A stretch of DNA of 64,000 nt from Natronorubrum texcoconense (lineage in GTDB: Archaea > Halobacteriota > Halobacteria > Halobacteriales > Natrialbaceae), in assembly GCF_900100335.1 (NCBI RefSeq), contig NZ_FNFE01000007.1:186001-250000 (forward strand), written 5' to 3'. This document shows, piece after piece, positions 8,206-17,155 of the stretch. Position 1 is the stretch's first letter; every line of letters starts with the position of its first letter. The notes below the pieces were generated by a model. That model was not told the origin of the DNA. It saw nothing but the letters and a program-made list of their open reading frames with translations, and searched no databases. The translations under genes were made by a program, and so were the position numbers.

Positions 8206-8451
8206 TCAGGCGGGGGCGACGCGCCAGGTGGTCGCGCTCGTGTAGGACCACTTCTCGATCTCGAGATCGCTGACCGAGTCGGAGAGTTTGACCATCAACG
8301 CGCCGATCTCTTTGGGGGACATGCCGACGTCGTCTGCGATGAACTTGCCTTTGAAGTACAGCTCGCCGTCTTCCGCGCGGTTGCGCAGGTAGTTCGTGAG
8401 GCGACGTTCTTTGCTTTCCGTGGAGGGTTGGGCTGTCGTGCTCATCGACAT
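8206..8451 (-). CDS. Small winged-helix-like protein, DUF7123 type
   Basis: 81 residues from the ATG at 8451 (MSMSTTAQPS); an ATG two codons later is equally possible. SKERRLTNYLRNRAEDGELYFKGKFIADDVGMSPKEIGALMVKL is a helix-turn-helix-like core, followed by a short strand pair ending SYTSATTWRVAPA. The protein is highly conserved among haloarchaea as I remember it and probably is a transcriptional regulator, but no target is known to me. A TTTATAAC box at 8474-8481 lies 23 bases upstream, implying a leaderless transcript. Confidence 0.8.
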   Translation of the reverse strand: MSMSTTAQPSTESKERRLTNYLRNRAEDGELYFKGKFIADDVGMSPKEIGALMVKLSDSVSDLEIEKWSYTSATTWRVAPA

Positions 8452-8473
8452 CAACTGCTTGTGGGGGGAATAT

Positions 8474-8481
8474 GTTATAAA
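8474..8481 (-). promoter_or_regulatory. TATA box for the DUF7123-type gene
   Basis: TTTATAAC on the minus strand, 23 bases upstream of the ATG at 8451. The 250-base region 8452-8702 behind it is A+T-richer than its surroundings and includes a GTTTTAAAAC palindrome at 8589-8598; I see no gene there. Confidence 0.6.
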
Positions 8482-8702
8482 GGGAGGATGGTTAGCGGCA
8501 TTTCGTTTGTGTTCAGCGATCTGGGGGGTAATCGACGTTTTATTCTCGGTAATGATAACTTCTCTCGAGCGACGAGATCGTCCGAGACGTTTTAAAACCG
8601 CCGCTAATCTATTATCGCCGGCGAAACACTCACGGAGATTAGAATATCCTTTTTCGAGAGGCTTGACCTATTTTGAACGGAAGGTTCACGAAACCAATAG
8701 TG

Positions 8703-9551
8703 TTACGATCGCTCGTGAACCCAGAACTCGTCGTCGACCGTCACCTCTTTTTTGAACAGGGGAACTTCGTCTTTCAACCGGTTGATTCCGTCTTCGACGG
8801 TCCGAAACGCCTCACCGCGGTGTCCGGCTAGCACCACGACGAAAACGATATCCTCGCCGTCCTCGACGACGCCGGTCCGATGGTAGAGTTCGACCTCGAG
8901 GACGCCGTCGCGGGACTCGAGATCGGTTTTGAGGGAGGCCATGCGCTCCTCGGCGATCCCCTCGTACTTCTCGAACTCGAGGTACTGGGTGCGCGCGTCG
9001 TCCGCGTCGTCTTTCGCCCGGACGCGGCCGGTGAAGGTGGCGATCGCACCGGATAGCTCCGCTTTCGGCGAGCGTTTGACGCGGTCGACGAGCGACTCGA
9101 GGGTTTCGTGGGGATCACAGTCCTCGAGGGCGGCCAGCACGGCGTCCGAATCGAGGTCCCCGGGCGCTTCGACGGCTGCGATCACGCGGTCGTCGTTTTC
9201 GTCCGCTGAAGCCGCCGCCTCGCCGTCCGCGCCGACGACGACGGTGGGGTGTCGGAGTCCGTCGACGCCGACCACGACGGCGTAGTCGCAGTCGACCGCG
9301 AGCTGGTCGACGACGCTTTCGATCGTCATTCCGGTTCCGGAGGCCGCCCAGTCCCCGTCCGCGCCGAGTTCGTAGCTGACGTCGCCGCCGACGGTCAGCG
9401 AGTCGTGGGCCTGCATCCCGTCGGCGATCGTCGCGTCGTATCTGACGACGCCGACGCGCCCCTCCCGCTCGAGTCGATCGACGAGCCGGTCGACGACGCG
9501 CTCGAGCGCGTCGTCGCCCGTTCCGTGGTCGCAAACGCCGAGTACGTGCAT
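8703..9551 (-). CDS. moaE: MobB-like/MoaE molybdopterin synthase protein
   Basis: 282 residues, about twice the length of bacterial MoaE. The C-terminal half is MoaE, the large subunit of molybdopterin synthase, which inserts two sulfurs into precursor Z: GAIATFTGRVRAKDD, YLEFEKYEGIAEERM, LYHRTGVVEDGEDIVFVVV and HRGEAFRTVEDGINRLKDEVPLFKKE with its catalytic lysines. The N-terminal half (MHVLGVCDHGTGDDALERVVDRLV) has the layout of the MobB GTP-binding domain, but the loop lacks the Lys-Ser/Thr of a working P-loop. So nucleotide binding there is doubtful. It stands alone, divergent from pyrH. Confidence 0.88.
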   Translation of the reverse strand: MHVLGVCDHGTGDDALERVVDRLVDRLEREGRVGVVRYDATIADGMQAHDSLTVGGDVSYELGADGDWAASGTGMTIESVVDQLAVDCDYAVVVGVDGLRHPTVVVGADGEAAASADENDDRVIAAVEAPGDLDSDAVLAALEDCDPHETLESLVDRVKRSPKAELSGAIATFTGRVRAKDDADDARTQYLEFEKYEGIAEERMASLKTDLESRDGVLEVELYHRTGVVEDGEDIVFVVVLAGHRGEAFRTVEDGINRLKDEVPLFKKEVTVDDEFWVHERS

Positions 9552-9758
9552 GTTCCAACCGAGGTGCCCTCGGACTTTGTAGCTGTCGACGCCGAGAAGC
9601 TCGCGAGGGGTCGGCGCGGTCGTGATCGCGTTGATGCCGTCTACCGCTGGTTCACCACCGCTCTGGCTTCGGGATTCGCTCCCGTGTTCGTGTGAGACAC
9701 GCGCGCTGCCTCTCAGTTGGCAACCCTTAAGATAGCAACCCGGTTACACCGGGATAGC

Positions 9759-10484
9759 ATGAAAGTGGTCGTCTCTATCGGCGGAAGCGTGCTCGTGCCC
9801 GAACTCGGGACGGATCGGGTAGCCGAACACGCAGCCGTCGTCGAAGACCTCGTCGCGGACGGCTGTCGCGTCGGTGCCGTCGTCGGGGGCGGCGGCGTCG
9901 CACGCGAGTACATCGGCGCCGCTCGCGACCTGGGGGCAAACGAGATCGAGCTCGATCAGTTGGGAATCGACGTCACCCGACTCAACGCACGCCTGCTGAT
10001 CGCCGCGCTGGGCGGCGACTCGGTGACGGCGCCGGCGAAAGACTACGAGGAGGCCGGCGAAGCGCTGCAGCGGGGCGGTATCTCCGTGATGGGCGGTGTC
10101 GCACCGGCTCAGACGACCGACGCCGTCGGCGCCGCTCTCGCGGAGTACGTCGACGCCGATCTGCTCGTCTACGCGACGAGCGTCCCCGGCGTCTACAGCG
10201 ACGACCCCAACGAGAACGCCGAGGCGACGAAGTACGATCGGCTCTCCGCTGCGGACCTCGTCGACGTTATCGCCGGCCTCGAGATGAACGCCGGCGCGTC
10301 GGCACCCGTCGATCTGCTGGCGGCGAAGATCATCCAGCGCTCGGGCATGCGCACGATCGTCCTCGACGGCACCGATCCGGACCGCATCTCGCGTGCCGTC
10401 CGCTACGGCGAGCACGACGGCACCGACGTCATCCCCGAGGGTGCGGGTGAAGAACCGACTTACTGGGCGCAGGACGAACGATGA
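9759..10484 (+). CDS. pyrH: UMP kinase
   Basis: 241 residues; converts UMP to UDP with ATP in pyrimidine nucleotide synthesis, archaeal short type. MKVVVSIGGSVLVPE is the phosphate-binding start, VVGGGGVAREYIGAA the second glycine loop, and DQLGIDVTRLNARLL the UMP-contact region; VYATSVPGVYSDDP and LDGTDPDRISRAV complete the amino-acid-kinase fold. The ATG at 9759 follows a CTTAAGA-like box about 27 bases upstream. Its last four bases overlap the start of lysS (ATGA), so the two are translationally coupled. Confidence 0.95.
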   Translation: MKVVVSIGGSVLVPELGTDRVAEHAAVVEDLVADGCRVGAVVGGGGVAREYIGAARDLGANEIELDQLGIDVTRLNARLLIAALGGDSVTAPAKDYEEAGEALQRGGISVMGGVAPAQTTDAVGAALAEYVDADLLVYATSVPGVYSDDPNENAEATKYDRLSAADLVDVIAGLEMNAGASAPVDLLAAKIIQRSGMRTIVLDGTDPDRISRAVRYGEHDGTDVIPEGAGEEPTYWAQDER

Positions 10485-12145
10485 GCGACGAGAGTCCGTA
10501 CACCCTCCAGCGCGAGGACGCGGAACGACACGCCTTCTGGGCGGATGTCGTCGCGGATCGAGTGGAAGAGCGCGTGGCCGACCGTCCCGGCGATGACCCG
10601 ATCGTCGTCAAGGGCGGTATCTCGCCGTCGGGCGTTCCCCACCTCGGCAACGTCAACGAACTCCTGCGGGGCTACTTCGTCGCCGAAGTGCTCCGTGATC
10701 GCGGCCACGAGGTTCGGCAGGTCTTTACCGCAGACGACCGCGACCCGCTGCGAAAGCTCCCCCGGACCCTCTGTGATCTCGAGGGGAACCTCGTCGACCT
10801 CGGCGACGTCGACGCGGGCGCGCTCGGACGCAACCTCGGCGCGCCGTACACGGACATCCCGGACCCCTTCGGCTGCTGTGACTCCTACGGCGACCACTTC
10901 TCGACGATCATTCAGGACAGCGCCGACGCCGTCGACGTGCCGATCGAACTGCTCTCGAACACCGAACTGTACGAGAACGGCGACTTCGAGGACGTGACCC
11001 GATTCGTGCTCGAGAATCGCGAACGCGCACGCGACGTCCTCGCCGAGTACCAGGACAAGGTCGACGAGGACTACGTCCCGTTCAACCCCATCTGTGCGGA
11101 GTGCGGGAAAGTAACCGAGACCGTCACGAGCGTCGACCTGGACGCCGAGCCGCCGACCGTGGACTACACGTGTACCGACATGGACGCCGGCGACCGGACC
11201 ATCGACGGCTGCGGCCACGAGGGCACCGCGACGCTGCGCGAGGGCAAACTGCCCTGGCGCTTCGAGTGGCCCGCCCAGTGGCAGACCCTCGGCGTCGACT
11301 TCGAGCCCTTCGGGAAGGACCACGCCGAAGGGTCCTGGCCCAGCGGACAGGACGTCGCCCGAAACGTCCTCGAGATCGAGCCGCCCGTTCCGATGGTCTA
11401 CGAGTGGTTCACCCTCGAGGGCGAGCCGTTCTCCTCCTCGGAGGGGAACGTCATCCTCGTCTCGGACGTGCTCGAACTGTTAGAGCCCGAAGTGCTGCGG
11501 TACTTCTTCGCGAAGGACCCCGCGAAGGCGCGGGATTTCAGCATCGAACGGCTCGACCAGCTGGTCGACGAGTTCGACCGCATCGAGGCGATCTACTTCG
11601 ACGAGATCGATGCGGACGAGGACGAGACGGCCTTCGCGAAGCGCGTCTACCCGTTCGTCGTTGAGGAACCCAGAGTAGAGCGGGTACGGCTTCCTTACAC
11701 CTTCGCCGCCGTGCTCGGTATGACCGACGACCCCGACCTCCGGGAGGAGATCGCCCGCCGCGAGGGTCACATCCCCGACGATGCGCCCGACTGGGCCGTC
11801 GAGGGCGCCCTCGAGCGCGTCGAGCAGGCCCGCAACTGGGCGCGACGCACGGAAAACGAGTTCGACTACGAACTCAAGCGCAGCGAGATCCCCGACCACG
11901 AGTTCGACGCGGCGACGGAGGACGCACTCGAGGAGCTCGCCGACTTCATCGAAGCGGGTCACGAACCCGACGAAATTCAGGGCGAGATCTACGAGACGGC
12001 GCGCCGCCACGACGTCGACGTCGGCGACTTCTTCACCGCGGGCTACCGGCTCTTTTTCGACGAGGAACAGGGGCCGAAGCTCGGCTCGTTCCTCGCGAAG
12101 GTCGACCGCGAGTTCGTCGTCGCTCGGTTGCGCCGGGAACGGTGA
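10481..12145 (+). CDS. lysS: Lysyl-tRNA synthetase, class I
   Basis: 554 residues. The archaeal class I enzyme, unrelated to bacterial class II LysRS. The HIGH-like motif is PSGVPHLGN (about residue 50), and the KMSKS-like motif is EPFSSSEGN, the variant used by this class. A zinc-binding insertion is marked by CAECGKV and a later YTCTDMDAG...CGHEG. The C-terminal all-helical domain, like that of class I GluRS, binds the anticodon. Second gene of the pyrH-lysS operon. Confidence 0.96.
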   Translation: MSDESPYTLQREDAERHAFWADVVADRVEERVADRPGDDPIVVKGGISPSGVPHLGNVNELLRGYFVAEVLRDRGHEVRQVFTADDRDPLRKLPRTLCDLEGNLVDLGDVDAGALGRNLGAPYTDIPDPFGCCDSYGDHFSTIIQDSADAVDVPIELLSNTELYENGDFEDVTRFVLENRERARDVLAEYQDKVDEDYVPFNPICAECGKVTETVTSVDLDAEPPTVDYTCTDMDAGDRTIDGCGHEGTATLREGKLPWRFEWPAQWQTLGVDFEPFGKDHAEGSWPSGQDVARNVLEIEPPVPMVYEWFTLEGEPFSSSEGNVILVSDVLELLEPEVLRYFFAKDPAKARDFSIERLDQLVDEFDRIEAIYFDEIDADEDETAFAKRVYPFVVEEPRVERVRLPYTFAAVLGMTDDPDLREEIARREGHIPDDAPDWAVEGALERVEQARNWARRTENEFDYELKRSEIPDHEFDAATEDALEELADFIEAGHEPDEIQGEIYETARRHDVDVGDFFTAGYRLFFDEEQGPKLGSFLAKVDREFVVARLRRER

Positions 12146-12216
12146 GCCCGACCGACCCGGTTGAGTCGGTCGAATAGACAAAAGCCCTTTGAGAACCCCT
12201 CCCCGAAGTAGGACCA

Positions 12217-14046
12217 ATGGATCACGGTTTCCCTGCTGTCGTCTCGGTTCCCGAACTCTACGGCTCGGAGACGCTTACGTGGGTCGTCGCCGGCCTGCTC
12301 GTCTACTGGTTCGGGATCATCGCCCTTCGACGAGCGGATCTGCTGCCGGAGTACGTCGGGGCGCAGGGACCCATTCTCACGTTCCACACCAAACGCGGCC
12401 GGGAGTTCCTCGACCGACTGTCGAAACCGAAGCGGTTCTGGCGAGCCTGGGCTAACCTCGGCGTCGGCATCGCCATCGTCGTGATGGTGGCGATGTTCGT
12501 CCTGCTTCTGCTCGCCGCCATCTCCGCGATCACGTCGCCCCAGCCGACCGGCGGCGTCCAGCAGCCCCGTAACGTCGTACCGTTCCCCGGCGTCAACGAC
12601 TTCCTGCCGCTCTCGGCGACGCCCGGCATCGTCATCGGGCTCCTCGTCGGACTGGTCGTCCACGAGGGTGGCCACGGCCTGCTCTGTCGCGTCGAGGACA
12701 TCGGCATCAAGTCGATGGGTGTCGCTATGCTCGCGATCATCCCCTTCGGCGCGTTCGTCGAGCCCGAACAGGAGAGCAGCAAAAAGGCCTCGAGAGGGGC
12801 CCAGACGCGGATGTTCGCGGCGGGCGTCACGAACAACTTCGCGGTTACGATCATCGTCTTCGCCCTCCTCTTCGGTCCGATCGTGGGGGCCATCGCCGTC
12901 GCCCCCGGTGCCGCGGTCGGCGGCGTCGCACCGAACTCGCCCGCCGCCGACGCCGGCGTCGAACCGAACGACCGCATCACGGCCGTCGAGGGCGAGGCGG
13001 TCGAGACGAACGACGACCTCGCCGACCGACTCGAGGCCCACGACGGCCAACAGGTCGAACTCGAACTCGACGGCGAACGGACCGTCACGGTCGATCGGTC
13101 ACTGCTCGTGACCGCCGCGATGGAGAACGGTCCCGCCGGCGTCAACGCCGGCGACGCGATCGTCGAGGTAAACGGCGAGACGGTCGTCACCGAGCGCGAG
13201 TTCCTCGAGGCCGTCGGCGACGACGAGGTCGTGACGCTGACGATCGAAACCGAGGCCGGCGACCGGAGCGAGCGCGAGGTACCGATCGGCGCCGCGGTCG
13301 GCGTCGTCGAGGACGGCCCGCTCGAGGAGGCGCTCGGTCCGACCGACGAGACGTTCGTCATCACCTCCTTCGAGGGGGAGCGAACGCACTCCTACGACGA
13401 TCTCGACGCGTTGCTCTCGGAGACCGAATCGGGCGACGAGGCGACCGTCGTCGGCTACCTCGACGGCGAGCGCGAGGAGGTCGACGTGACCCTCGGCGAG
13501 CATCCACGAGACGACTCCGGATTCCTCGGCGTCAGCCCCACTCCCGGCACGTCCGGCTTCGAAGTGAGCGATATCGGCGTCCAGCTCTATCCCGCCGAGG
13601 AGTATCTGTCCATTCTCGGGGGTAACGGTGGCAGCAGCTACGGCGGCGTCGCCGACTCCTTCTTCGGAAAGATCGGACTTTCGATACTGCTCCCGGTCAT
13701 CGGCGTCGTCGGCTTGCTGCCGTTCAACTTCGCCGGCTTCACCGGCGGCGTCGAGAACTTCTACGAGGTGCAGGGATCGCTCGCGGTGCTCGGGGATAGC
13801 ACCGTGTTCATCCTCGCGAACATCCTGTTCTGGACCGGCTGGATCAACGTCCAACTCGGCTTCTTCAACTGCATTCCGGCGTTCCCGCTCGACGGCGGGC
13901 ACATTCTCCGGACGAGCACCGAGGCCGTCGTCTCGAGGCTCCCCGTCGAGACGACTCGTGGGCACGTACGGACGGTGACGACGACCGTCGGGCTAACGAT
14001 GCTCGTCAGCTTCCTCACGATGCTGTTCCTCCCCTTCCTCCTCTAG
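12217..14046 (+). CDS. Site-2 protease family (M50) membrane metalloprotease with internal PDZ domains
   Basis: 609 residues. N-terminal membrane segments, the zinc motif VVHEGGHGLL at about residues 148-154, a long extracytoplasmic insert with two PDZ-like units (GVAPNSPAADAGVEPNDRITAVEG and NGPAGVNAGDAIVEVNGE), then more membrane helices with NCIPAFPLDGGHILRT carrying the third ligand. The architecture matches RseP/MlaA-type proteases which cut membrane regulators after a first cleavage. PDZ units normally bind the trimmed substrate end. Different from the M50 enzyme at 6526, which has a cytosolic domain instead. Alone in its unit. Confidence 0.93.
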   Translation: MDHGFPAVVSVPELYGSETLTWVVAGLLVYWFGIIALRRADLLPEYVGAQGPILTFHTKRGREFLDRLSKPKRFWRAWANLGVGIAIVVMVAMFVLLLLAAISAITSPQPTGGVQQPRNVVPFPGVNDFLPLSATPGIVIGLLVGLVVHEGGHGLLCRVEDIGIKSMGVAMLAIIPFGAFVEPEQESSKKASRGAQTRMFAAGVTNNFAVTIIVFALLFGPIVGAIAVAPGAAVGGVAPNSPAADAGVEPNDRITAVEGEAVETNDDLADRLEAHDGQQVELELDGERTVTVDRSLLVTAAMENGPAGVNAGDAIVEVNGETVVTEREFLEAVGDDEVVTLTIETEAGDRSEREVPIGAAVGVVEDGPLEEALGPTDETFVITSFEGERTHSYDDLDALLSETESGDEATVVGYLDGEREEVDVTLGEHPRDDSGFLGVSPTPGTSGFEVSDIGVQLYPAEEYLSILGGNGGSSYGGVADSFFGKIGLSILLPVIGVVGLLPFNFAGFTGGVENFYEVQGSLAVLGDSTVFILANILFWTGWINVQLGFFNCIPAFPLDGGHILRTSTEAVVSRLPVETTRGHVRTVTTTVGLTMLVSFLTMLFLPFLL

Positions 14047-14136
14047 AATCGGTCGGCCGGCTTCGGTTCGAACTGACGGTCCGCCGTCTCCGTTTTGTAC
14101 TGTCGACAGAACGGTTCGACTCAACCTCGTCGAACG

Positions 14137-14718
14137 CTAGTCGTCTTCGTCTTCGTCCGTGTCCGCCTCGTCGTCCGCGTCCGATGTCGCCGCTTCGACG
14201 TCTTCGTCGATGCCGTGGCGCTCGTAGAACTCGTCGGGCGTCGCCTCGATTCGGTCGAACTCGGTATCGAAGTAGTGTTCGTGGTGGCGGACGACCTGTT
14301 CGACGATCCACTCGCTGAACGTCTCGTCGAACCGCCACTCGCCGTTGGATTCGGGTATTTCGAACCGTTCGTCGGTCGAGAACGCCGCATAAACGTGAAA
14401 AAAGCCCAGAATGACGTCCGCGAAGTCACGAGCTTTCTCGGTGGAGCTCTCGCGGCGCTCCAAGAGTTCCGCGTATCCCTCCTCCGTGAGTTCGAAGTAC
14501 TTCCGGTCCGGTTCGTCTTCGCGTTCGATCCGCTCGGTCCACCCCTTCTCCTCGAACTTGTAGAGAATGGGGTAGACGGAGCCGTACGAGGGCTCCCAGT
14601 GACCGCCGCTGATCTCGCGAATCTCCTTCAAAATCTCGTAGCCGTACCGCGGTTTCTCCTCGAGAAGTTCGAGAACGAGATAGGCGATGAGTCCTTTCGG
14701 CGGCCCACTTTTCCGCAT
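14137..14718 (-). CDS. PadR-family transcriptional regulator
   Basis: 193 residues. The N-terminal winged helix is typical PadR: KGLIAYLVLELLEEKPRYGYEILKEI, then GHWEPSYGSVYPILYKFEEKGWTE and YFELTEEGYAELLERR. The C-terminal half is helical and probably dimerises; it ends in a run of Asp/Glu. PadR proteins repress genes for efflux pumps or detoxification, and often themselves. GTTTAAAT about 12-15 bases upstream of the ATG may be the promoter box. It is divergent from pitA, which it could regulate; that is inference from position only. Confidence 0.9.
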   Translation of the reverse strand: MRKSGPPKGLIAYLVLELLEEKPRYGYEILKEIREISGGHWEPSYGSVYPILYKFEEKGWTERIEREDEPDRKYFELTEEGYAELLERRESSTEKARDFADVILGFFHVYAAFSTDERFEIPESNGEWRFDETFSEWIVEQVVRHHEHYFDTEFDRIEATPDEFYERHGIDEDVEAATSDADDEADTDEDEDD

Positions 14719-14888
14719 GTAACCCGTGATTTAAACCGCCGTACGTAAAGGGTTTCGGTCGGATCCAAATCTGCCGAGCGGCGGCTGAGACGGACGATTT
14801 CGACGGTCGGTGGCTCGGCTCCGAGTGGCGCGATCGATCTCGTCGCGAAACCCGGTCCTTCTTAGCGTCGCCGACCCAACCCGGGCAC

Positions 14889-16439
14889 ATGGAACGACGG
14901 CAGCCGCCACAGACCGAAGAGGGCTGGTACGTCCTGCACGATTTCCGGTCGATCGACTGGGACGCCTGGCGCGACGCGCCGGAACGACGTCGCTCGCAGG
15001 CGATCGACGAGGGTATCGACTACCTCACCGCCGCCGAGAACGTCTCCGACGCCGACGAGGGCGACTCGGCGACGTTCGCCGTCCTCGGCCACAAGGCCGA
15101 CCTGCTCGTGCTCCACCTCCGACCGACGCTCGGCGATATCGACGCCCTCGAGCGTCAGTTCGAGCACACGGCGCTCGCCGAGTTCACCGAGCGAGCGGAC
15201 TCCTACCTCTCGGTGACGGAGGTCTCGGGCTACATGTCCCAGGACTACTTCGACGACGACGCCGAGATGGAGGACGCCGGGATGGCCCGCTACATCGAGT
15301 CGCGGCTCAAACCCGAGATTCCCGACGCGGAGTTCCTCAGCTTCTATCCGATGAGCAAGCGCCGCGGTCCCGACCACAACTGGTACGAACTGCCGTTCGA
15401 CGAGCGCGCGGAGTACCTCTCGAACCACGGCGAGATCGGCAAGGGGTACGCCGGCCGCGTCACCCAGATCATCTCCGGCAGCCTCGGACTGGACGACTTC
15501 GAGTGGGGTATCACCCTGTTCGGCGACGATCCGACCGACGTGAAGGAACTGCTCTACGAAATGCGCTTCGATCCCTCGAGTTCCCGCTTCGCCGAGTTCG
15601 GTCGCTTCCTCTCGGCCCGCCGCTTCCCGCCCGAGAACCTCGGCGCGTACCTCGCGGGCGACCGAGTTCCACAGGAGGGTGGCGACGGTCACGGCGGCCA
15701 CCATCACGGAGAGTCGGACTCCGGCGGTCATCACGGAGACGCTGGAGGTCACCGCAGTGATTCCGGGGGCCATCACGGCGACTCCAGTGGGGCACACGGC
15801 GACTCGAGCGGCGGCCGACCCGGCTCCGACGGCGAGGACGTCCGCAGCGAACTCGAGGAGATCGGCGTCTACGCGGGCCAGCCACACGGCGAGGACGTTC
15901 ACGCGGTCGTCCTCTACTCCGAGGCCGACGCCGACGAGTTGTTCGACGAGGTCGACGGGCTTCGGACGAACTTCGACCACTACGATACGCACGTGAAGAC
16001 GGCGGTCTACGAACCGAGCGACGCAGGCTCTCGAGGCGACGACGCCGAGAACGCCATCGTCAGCCTCTGGGAGACCGAGCGTGCCGCGAACACGGCCGCC
16101 GGCTTCCTCGCTGATCTGCCGGATATCGTCCGGCAGGCTGGCGACGACGACAGCGATTCGTGGGGGACGATGGGCATGTTCTACACCGTCGAGCCCGACC
16201 ACCGCGAGGACTTCGTCGGGACCTTCGGCGACGTCGCCGGCCTGCTCGCCGACATGGACGGCCATCGCAAGACCGACCTGCTGGTCAACCGCGAGAACGA
16301 GAACGACATGTTCATCGCCAGCCGCTGGGACTCCCGCGAAGACGCCATGGCGTTCTTCCGCAGCGACGCCTTCGGCGAAACCGTCGAGTTCGGTCGCGAC
16401 ATCCTCGCCGACCGGCCGCGACACGTCTTCCTGGCCTGA
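14889..16439 (+). CDS. pitA: Heme-binding chlorite-dismutase/monooxygenase fusion protein with His-rich linker
   Basis: 516 residues in three parts. The N-terminal ~260 residues are a chlorite-dismutase/HemQ-like domain (GWYVLHDFRSIDWDAW; SFYPMSKRRGPDHNWYELPFDERAEYLSNHGEIGKGYAGRV; EWGITLFGDDPTDVKELLYEMRFD). Residues about 265-315 are a low-complexity linker with repeated GGHH/GDSSG units. The C-terminal part has two repeats of an antibiotic-biosynthesis-monooxygenase ferredoxin-like fold. The same fusion is known from Haloferax volcanii as PitA. Biochemical role is unsettled; heme handling is likely, and the linker may bind metal. Confidence 0.87.
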   Translation: MERRQPPQTEEGWYVLHDFRSIDWDAWRDAPERRRSQAIDEGIDYLTAAENVSDADEGDSATFAVLGHKADLLVLHLRPTLGDIDALERQFEHTALAEFTERADSYLSVTEVSGYMSQDYFDDDAEMEDAGMARYIESRLKPEIPDAEFLSFYPMSKRRGPDHNWYELPFDERAEYLSNHGEIGKGYAGRVTQIISGSLGLDDFEWGITLFGDDPTDVKELLYEMRFDPSSSRFAEFGRFLSARRFPPENLGAYLAGDRVPQEGGDGHGGHHHGESDSGGHHGDAGGHRSDSGGHHGDSSGAHGDSSGGRPGSDGEDVRSELEEIGVYAGQPHGEDVHAVVLYSEADADELFDEVDGLRTNFDHYDTHVKTAVYEPSDAGSRGDDAENAIVSLWETERAANTAAGFLADLPDIVRQAGDDDSDSWGTMGMFYTVEPDHREDFVGTFGDVAGLLADMDGHRKTDLLVNRENENDMFIASRWDSREDAMAFFRSDAFGETVEFGRDILADRPRHVFLA

Positions 16440-16577
16440 TTAGTTCGGCTGTTGTCACGGGAGAGAACCAAGAAGACGCACCAACCCTTGTGGTCGGTTC
16501 TGTTCGAGTTATCTACAGCATTCACCAACAGAACTGTAGTCAGAAGATATTTAGTTACATTTCCGAATAATTTTGTA

Positions 16578-17000
16578 ATGAATCGCCGCTACGTGTTAGC
16601 CTCAGCATCCGCCGGAATGATACCGAGTATTGCGGGATGTCAACGGTTTTGGCATACTTCAGCACAACCTACTTCCGTAGGAATTATTGAATTGATAAAT
16701 CAGCGTTCTGGCACAGCCCGATTTCAAGTATATCTCGAGACGGAAAGCGAGGTCGTGTTCTGGGATTTTTACGAGCTCGAAGGCACCGACACAGATAGAT
16801 CAACTACGCTAGTGATAGATGAGGATTTGCCGGTAGACATCAGTGAGGAACTAACCATCCGGGTTTGGATAGATGGCGTTTGGGAATCGGCCGTATTATC
16901 TGATTATGAATGTGTATACGCTGGTGCTTGGGCCAGGCACACTTCGGAAGATGATATCTCAGTAATTATCCAAGAATATGATGATTGTCCAGATGAATGA
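16578..17000 (+). CDS. Putative lipoprotein, unusually AT-rich gene
   Basis: 140 residues from the ATG at 16578. MNRRYVLASASAGMIPSIAGC is a short signal sequence with twin Arg and a lipobox ending in SIAGC, so export and lipid anchoring are likely. The mature part (SAQPTSVGIIELINQRSG..., ending in a Glu/Asp-rich tail) has alternating hydrophobic residues as in a beta sandwich; I do not recognise it. An A+T-rich stretch 16545-16556 could be the promoter. Base composition departs from the neighbours: 16681-16740 has 23 G/C in 60. That suggests recent acquisition. Confidence 0.68.
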   Translation: MNRRYVLASASAGMIPSIAGCQRFWHTSAQPTSVGIIELINQRSGTARFQVYLETESEVVFWDFYELEGTDTDRSTTLVIDEDLPVDISEELTIRVWIDGVWESAVLSDYECVYAGAWARHTSEDDISVIIQEYDDCPDE

Positions 17001-17155
17001 TTGGCATAGCGTGTTGATTTAGATCTGTGTTCTACTATTCGTCCGCTCGTGATCGTGCCTCGAGGGCTGAGTAGCGTCAAACAGATCAACAACGGTGTGT
17101 GGCCGATCCCGCAGTCGCTCCTTTTGGAATCGACCGCCCGCCCGTTCGATTCCGC

